Below, piece after piece: positions 50,101 through 58,151 of a stretch of DNA of 64,000 nucleotides (its first letter is position 1; each line of letters opens with the position of its first letter). The notes beneath the pieces were generated by a model. The model saw only the letters and a list, made by a program, of their open reading frames with translations. It had not been told where the DNA came from and did no database searches. The translations under genes were made by a program, and so were the position numbers. Source of the DNA: Ophiodon elongatus (taxonomy: Eukaryota; Chordata; Actinopteri; Perciformes; Hexagrammidae); assembly GCA_016806645.1 (NCBI GenBank), contig JACSYO010000551.1:275001-339000 (forward strand), given 5' to 3'.

Positions 50101-53100
50101 GGGAAGGAGAAGATCACTGATGTGCTACAGCTCAAACCAGAATACATCGAAAAAAGGCCACACGGGTTGCACAAGACACTTAGCAGCCCTGAGAAAAGCA
50201 GATATCTACTCGTGATGATCGACAGATACACCCGATGGGTTGAAGCGATCCCCTGCAGGAAAGAAGATGCAAAGACAGTTGTGAAATGGCTGAAGAATGA
50301 ACTGATACCAAGATATGGTGTACCAAGGAGAATCAGATCTGACAATGGCACACATTTTGCAAACAAACACCTACAGGAGGTTGAGAGATATTTAGGTATC
50401 ACACATTCACATGGAGCAGTCTATCACCCACAATCACAGGGTATAGTCGAGAGGGTTAATGAAACGATTAAATCAAAAATAGCTAAAATATGCCACGGCA
50501 ATGAGTTGAAATGGGTGGATACACTACCACTAGCACTAATGTCGATAAGATCCTCAAAAGGAGGGAGAACATATCTCTCTCCGCATGAATTAGTATAAAA
50601 AAAAAAGAAAAAAGAAAAAATGCCGAGCCCAGAAAGAGAGCTAGGAGAAAGTCCAGTGTTAGATATATTCCAAGTAGAAAAGGAAGAATATTTTGGGATA
50701 TTGTCTGACAAAATTGGAGTTTTCTCCAAACAGGTTGCCAGAGCCCACCAGGTGCCAGCTGATGAGAACGTGCCATCAGCCGAGCCAGGTGACTGGGTAA
50801 GATTAAAAGTCCACAAGAGAAAGTGGACTGAGCCCAGGTGGATAGGGCCGTTTGAGGTCATTGCAAAGACCTCACACGCCCTCCTGGTAAGAGGCCACAC
50901 TAAAACCAAGTGGCACCATTTGACACATTGTCAACCGGCAGATCCGCCGGCCTAAACAATACAACAAAACTGAAGATTTGGCTAATCAGGAAGAAAATTC
51001 TTAGTAAAATGGAATGGGATTTTGAGATGATCATATAAATGGTTACACTGCGAAACAGTTTTAAGGAGATGTTTACATTATGAAGAGAATGTGAAGACGT
51101 TTTAAAATAGAGAAAATTATAAAGAAATGTGAAAATGAAAGAAAAAAGTATAACCTGTCCTAACTGTGAATTTTTTCTAAGTCAGATATCTCAACCACAG
51201 TCAGAGCCAGGTCCAGAAAACTTCTCCGTCCTCCATATCCAACCACTTAAGCCAACCAAATATCCACCGCTCTAGTCTCTTCTCCACCGACCTCCATCAT
51301 GCTCCTGCCCCAGTCTGATAGGCCTCGCACACTCCAGAACAGGTAAAATGTATGCAATATCATGTGACCTTAATGATCCCAGTGTTGATGATTTTCATTG
51401 ATTTAAATACAGATTTTTAAAATTTAACAAACGCTGAGTAGGCTGGCAAAGGTGTGTCTAGCGGATAACACAAACATACACCTCACCAGCAGCGAAGTTA
51501 ATATAAAGCAAATAAAAATAAAGGTAAATTAAAGACAGAAGTCTATTTTTTGATAATTAAGATGATAAAGATGATGTGTTTGAACCTGTATGTTCTGAGT
51601 AGTGTTCCCAAGGCAACCAAAGACTGGAGGCAGCTGAGGCCGGGGGCATGGAGTGGAGGAGTCGAAGGGGAGAAGGGGGAGACGACAAGAGCCGAGGTGA
51701 GGCCCCTGCAAAGTTTACAAAATTTATGATATGTTCTCGATAAAAGCAGCACATCTTTTTGAGCAATGCTGCACATAAAACTACATGATATATAAGCAGC
51801 CATTTTCTCTTCCATCATAATTAACTAAGCTTATGTCTAGCTCCTTTTCATGTGATAGTCTGAGTGCACGTTAGATAGACCTCCTGTCCAGGTCCCTCAG
51901 AGGGCCAGTAAGTGGACCTGGTCTGGCTCAGCAGAGGGCCAGTAAGTGGACCTGGTCTGGCTCAGCAGAGGGCCGGCGGGAGTGAAGAGGCTGAGTGTCA
52001 TGTGCTTCAGTTAGAGGGTTCTTCTTTGTGTGCGTGAGAGCTTGACAGAGATCTTTTTCTTTTCTTTTACGTTTTTGTGAGTCTACACAAAGAAAAAAAA
52101 GAAAAAAAGAAATGAGAGGAAGAAAAGTAATATTTTTTTAATATTTATTTTATTTTTCCCCTGGTGTTCCCACCGTGTCTCGTCGTAAATATTAAAAAGC
52201 TCCAAATATGGAATATTGTGCTTAACGGGTCATTCATCAGTGGGCTTTGAGGGAATAATGACATTCCAGCCTCTGTGTGGTGTTGAGCAATTACAGGATA
52301 TTCCTGTAATTGTAATGGATTCTTTTTCTCATTCTAGTTGAGAAGAAAAAGGCTCTGGTCCAGGCTCTGGTCCAGGCTCTGGTCCAGGCTCTGGTCCAGG
52401 CTCTGGTCCAGGCTCTGGTCCAGGCTCTGGTCTCTGGTCATCTCACTAGACTACTGTAACTCCCTCCTGCAGGTCTACCTGCTGGTCTCATCCGACCTCT
52501 GCAGCTCATCCGGAATTCAGCAGCTCGACTGGTCTTTAACCTAAGCTCACCCTCACTACTCCGCTGCTCCGCTCCCTTCACCAGTAACCCTTCATGGTTA
52601 CCGGTGGCTGCCGGTTACCGGTGGCTGCCGGTTACCGGTGGCTGCCGGTTACCGGTGGCTGCCGGTTACCGGTGGCTCCCCGCATCCGTTTCAAAACATT
52701 GGTACTTGCGTACCGTGCTGCGAACAGATGGGGTCCAGTCTACATCCAGGACATGGTCTAACCGTACACTAGGACATGGTCTAACCATACACCAGGACAT
52801 GGTCTAACCTTACACCAGGACCTGGTCTAACCTTACACCAGGACCTGGTCTAACCTTACACCAGGACATGGTCTAACCTTACACCAGGACATGGTATAAC
52901 CCTACACCCCAACCCGCTCACTCCGCTCTGCATCGGCCAATCGGCTTGTAGCTCCGTCACTGAGCTAAACACTCAACAACAACACATGTTCACTGTCCTG
53001 CTCCTAATTGGTGGAATGAGCTCCCCAATGACATCAGGACAGCAGGAAGTCTCTACATCTTTCACCAGGAACTAAAAACACATCTCTTCCGACTATACCT

Positions 53101-54803
53101 GGAATAAAATGTAGCACTTTAGTAGCACTTCAATGTCTCTTACTTATAGCACTTTGTAGTTTGGCTTTCTTGAGGAATTGTACTTTCTTGATTCTTGTTG
53201 TTCTGTGTTTGTACTCTGTGTTGAATGCACTTATTGTAAGTCGCTTTGGATAAAAGCGTCTGCTAAATGAATTGTAATAATATAATAATGACCAGCTACT
53301 CAAAAGATTGGTTCTTTTTTTGCTGGTGAATGAGCCGTTTGGCCACAGCCATTCAGATAAGTAAGCAAGCTTCAAACATGGAATTTAAAATAGCATCAAA
53401 AAGTCTGGTTGTTGCACGTTCGGTGTCAGAATTGATATTCCAACAGAGGACTCAAGTTCTACAGAATCCCGACGGGATCACGACTGTTTCAGAGCAGCTG
53501 GTGTTTCAGTTCAACGAGTGGCCGTGTTAACTGGTGACCTCCAGCCAAACGTGTCTGTGGTTGTCCTTCGTAACTTAGGTAAATGGTTGGAGTGGACAAT
53601 AAACACAGATGAGTAAGTATTTGAAAATTAATTAAAAATTTTTTACGAGAACACCTACATTCTGCTCTGTTCGTCCATCACTGTACGAGCAACCAGCTGA
53701 GAATCTCCAGTTAACGCGGTTGCAATCAAAATGTTTATTTGTTATTTTAATACTCCGCAGACTCAAACCTCCGAGTCTACGCCATGGCCTCCGACGTCCT
53801 GCACGTGACCACGGATAACGGAGTTGCTTTCAGGCTCGTCAGTTCTCGCTGCTGTAACGTTTCGCTCCAACAACTCGGAGCTGAAAGATGTTATGAAGCT
53901 CGGCAGAGCTCAGGGGGAATGCCCGGTCAGGTGATAACTCTCTGTGGGTTTCTAATTATATAAAACAACAACTTTGAAATACAAGTGATCCATTGTGAGT
54001 ATACAAAATATTGATTAGAACGGTATAAAGTCAACACAGATGAAATAAATCCAACGTGACTAATCCAATGCCATCTGCTGACCCAGAACAAATGAGTGCA
54101 GTTTGATTGGACAATGTTTCGTTAAAATTCAAAGAACCCGACGCATTAGGTTGGACATTCAGGGGAGGGACAAAGGATGGAGATGAGAGACGGCAGCAAA
54201 GAGTTGAGGCCGAGGCTGGTGCTGTGTCTCAACTGAACAACACGGGGGAGAGGAAGATGGAGGGAAGAGGAGGAGAGAGAGAGAGAGAGACAGACAGAAG
54301 CAGAGGTCGTGAAACTTGATCCCAGAGGATCTCAGAGTGCAGACAGAAAGTGAGGCGAAATAGTAACAAAGGGACGATACAGGCGGTATCATTTGGCACA
54401 GAAATGGGGGCCTAAAAGCTTGCTCGACAACCCTGGAGTGCTCGCATAGCAACGACACACGGCGGGCTCCGGGAGATTTGGCCACAGTTGTCATAGAGAC
54501 ACACGAAAAAAGTTTTAACCTCCTCACCTTTTTCTCAAGAGGGAAGTGATTTGCAACTTGCAGCAAACAGCATTCTCTGTTGGCAGGTCGCAGCTCATTA
54601 TCCATGACCTCACTCTGTGACGGACATCGGCCACTTTGCTTTAATTTATTTTTATGTGTTAACAACTCCTCGGGTAATGGTTAATGACAAACCTGGTAAA
54701 GAGAAGCTGTTGTGATGTATGAGACCTCGGCAGAGACATTCCATTCAAATCACACTGTTGTTGACCTCAGATACAGTCGTGGAAGTGACCTCTACACACA
54801 CGC

Positions 54804-54835
<32 letters not shown>

Positions 54836-56544
54836 TTACATAAGAGCCAGGCCGAGGTAGTTGGCGGTGCTGCCCCAGTACATGGGGTTCTCCGTAAGGT
54901 TGAAGGGAAAGCCGGTCACCTTCTCGTCCATCAGGATGCCGAAGTAATCACCTGGAAAACCAAAACAGACACACACACAGTGGGTTCACGCTCAAACAGG
55001 TTGAGATCTGTTTGACAAAAACACACCATTTCATGACTAAAACCGATCGCTTGTTTTTCCTGGCTTCCTGTGACGCAATAGGCTGATGCCCATCCCAGCG
55101 TGCACTTGCCGGTTATCAGGAAACATCTGTGGAGGTGTGGTGGTTCTTCATTTGCCTCCAGGCACCAGTTGATCATGCGACACGGATGGACAGGGAATCA
55201 TCGCTGAACCCGGTGGACAGTTGAACGCTGTTGCCGTGGTTACACAACCTTGCCGTCTCATTTTAAACTCCTGATTTTGGTCACGCTTGTCACGCTACGA
55301 TCATTTTTGACACGTTTCTGACGAAGCAGCGGACGGTGAAGTCAGACTTCACGATCCAATGCCAGGCAGCCTTGTTAATGCCACACCACTTGGCTGCCCC
55401 TCCGTCACCTGGCTGCCCCTCCTTCACCTGGCTGCCCCTCCGTCACCTGGCTGCCCCTCCGTCACCTGGCTGCCCCTCCGTCACCTGGCTGCCCCTCTGT
55501 CACCTGGCTGCCCCTCCGTCACCGTCACCTGGCTGCCCCTCCGTCACCTGGCTGCCCCTCCGTCACCGTCACCTGGCTGCCCCTCCGTCACCTGGCTGCC
55601 CCTCCGTCACCTGGCTGCCCCTCCGTTACCTGGCTGCTACCGATGTCAACACCACCACCACGTGGACGTGACCTCATGCTAAAGTTGAATTACTGCACCA
55701 GCATTTGCCAGAAAATATCAACAAATGAAAATGTTATTCTTCTCCCTTTTTTGCGTTTTGTCATGGCAACAGTTCATCAACATTCTGAGAGCAAGCGTTG
55801 CTAGGGGACCCGTTAACTTCTGCTGCCTGGCATGTGTCAGGAGGGTTCTTCACTCGCATGTCTCGCACAACAGAGTCGCCCAGCAGACGTCTGGGACCGG
55901 ACCCGTGCTCAGCTCTGTCTCCGGGCTGATGATATGGGGCTGGGGCGCTCAGCTGTGTTTTCACCAGACCAGGCCGACAGAACAGGAAACAAAAGCCGTT
56001 TGGAGAAAGTGTGAGCATGCAGCCATAACTGGCCATGCAAAGTATGACGCACAGGTTTGTCATGTTATGTTTTTTAAAAAATATTAAAAAAATCAGATAT
56101 GGGCCTGAAGTTACAAACGCTTGAGGTAACGTAGCGAGTCACAGAGTAAATTAAGGAGTGAATCACGCACAGCATTAAGCAGCAGCCAACAATGTCGGCT
56201 CCCCTGCTGGCCAACCTTGGAAGTGATTAATGTCCAAACCACGCAGTGGCACCAAGTAAACAAACACATATGTACATGTGTATATATGTACATATATACT
56301 GATGACAGTTCAGCAACAGTAAGACTCATTTTAGCATCTTTCTTTGACTGGAGGTTCGTGGTAAACAATAATTGGATTTACAAAACAAATGAGTGGTTTC
56401 TTGTGCAGTTCGGGGCTAATAAAAAATTGGAGGACACCTGACCTGCTGCAGGACAACCATATACTATTGCTTTCTATGGAATACGTTATGGTGTGTACTC
56501 AAACACAAAAATACATTTCAATACTTTGCTTATGTCTCCCTCGT

Positions 56545-56639
<95 letters not shown>

Positions 56640-58119
56640 GCCCCTGCTGTTAATGCCCGAGTTGTATAACAATTTTCATTATGTATGCTCATTTAAGCAC
56701 CACAGCTGGGGGAGGATAAAAGAGATTATATAAACAAATGGGTTTGGTTTTGAATAGAAAACTAGCATAACCGGCCCTGAGAACAATATGCTAACCTCAT
56801 TTCTGACCTCCAAGCAACTGTCGGCCACCCATTCATTCAGAGCCCGAGCATTACACATTTGTCCTGGTGTTCCTGCGTCACCGTTGTTTCATTGTGGGTG
56901 CAAAAGAAAAAAGGGCAACCTGGATGTGCTGAAGAGCAGTGAAAGCAGCACAGTGGTAGTCGAGAGGTTGGAGGAGTGTGTGTGTGATCGGAGAGGCCAA
57001 CACCTGAACACCGTCTGTGTGATGTGATCGGATCACAGTGAGGCTTGATATCTAATTACAAACCCACCTTTATACAGGGAAACTTCAAACATGTCCAAAA
57101 GTCAAACGCGTAAATAAATATGTAGAGCAATTTCTACATCACCAAATTGGGAACATATTGGAAGAAGGCATATCCTCTGCATGGGGAGCGGGACTACTGG
57201 GGCTGGGCATCGCATCGTATCGTAACATAACCTACTCGTGTCAAACAATACCTGCAAATGATCATTTTTGTGCCCAGATCTAGAAAAAAAACAAAACATT
57301 TTGAATTTTTCCACATCACTGCAAGAGTTCATCGGTTTAATGTGACGTGTGATTGGCTCACCACGGCAGCAGCTACAAGCCCGACAGCCGGGGTCGCATG
57401 CCTGCACACGGAGAAGTCTGAGCCAGTGGCTAGTGGCTAGAGGCTAGAGGCTAACGGTGATAACAGCGTGAGCAGTGCTAACAACAGCAACAGAATAGAC
57501 CCATCATTCACATGATGGGTACCGAATGAAGTGTCACTTTGAGGGTACTGGTATTGATGCTGTCATCTTCATTTTTAATTGATAGCAGCCCTAATGATGA
57601 TGCTAAGTGACTTCCTAATAACTGAAGGAGCTAAATGGAACGCAGCCTTCATAAATTATACTATTTACATGTGTGCTCTTCCTACTGTGACATGTCAGAA
57701 AAAGGCCCGTTGTCGGAGCAGTTCCAACCCGAGCCACCTGAAGGAAACATGCGCTGCAATTGTACATAACACGTCTAGACAGCTGGCCATCTGACCTGGA
57801 TCAGTGCTCATGCTTGCAAAATCTTAATGTGGACAAAGTGGATATATAGGTATTATATTCCAGGAGCGTTTTCTCATTTTCTATGTTTCACTTTTACTGC
57901 AGCAACAACTTGTCCTCTCCTCCGTCCTCCTGTTATCTGATACTGTGTCCACGTGTCCCTGGGAAACTTGTCTAGTGGCCGATATAGGCTCCGGCGTCTC
58001 CTCAGTCACCCTGTTGTCCTTGAAGAAGAAGATAGACGTTAATGTTGCTGCTCTGCGTGGTCGGAGGATGAAACGTGCAGCAGTCTCTTGTGATTGCTCA
58101 TTCTGCATACCAAGTAGAA

Positions 58120-58151
<32 letters not shown>

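Noticed and set aside
55336..55682. Two Pro-rich ORFs of 107-111 codons
   Set aside because: Frames of the same 19-bp minisatellite; the period shifts frame each unit.
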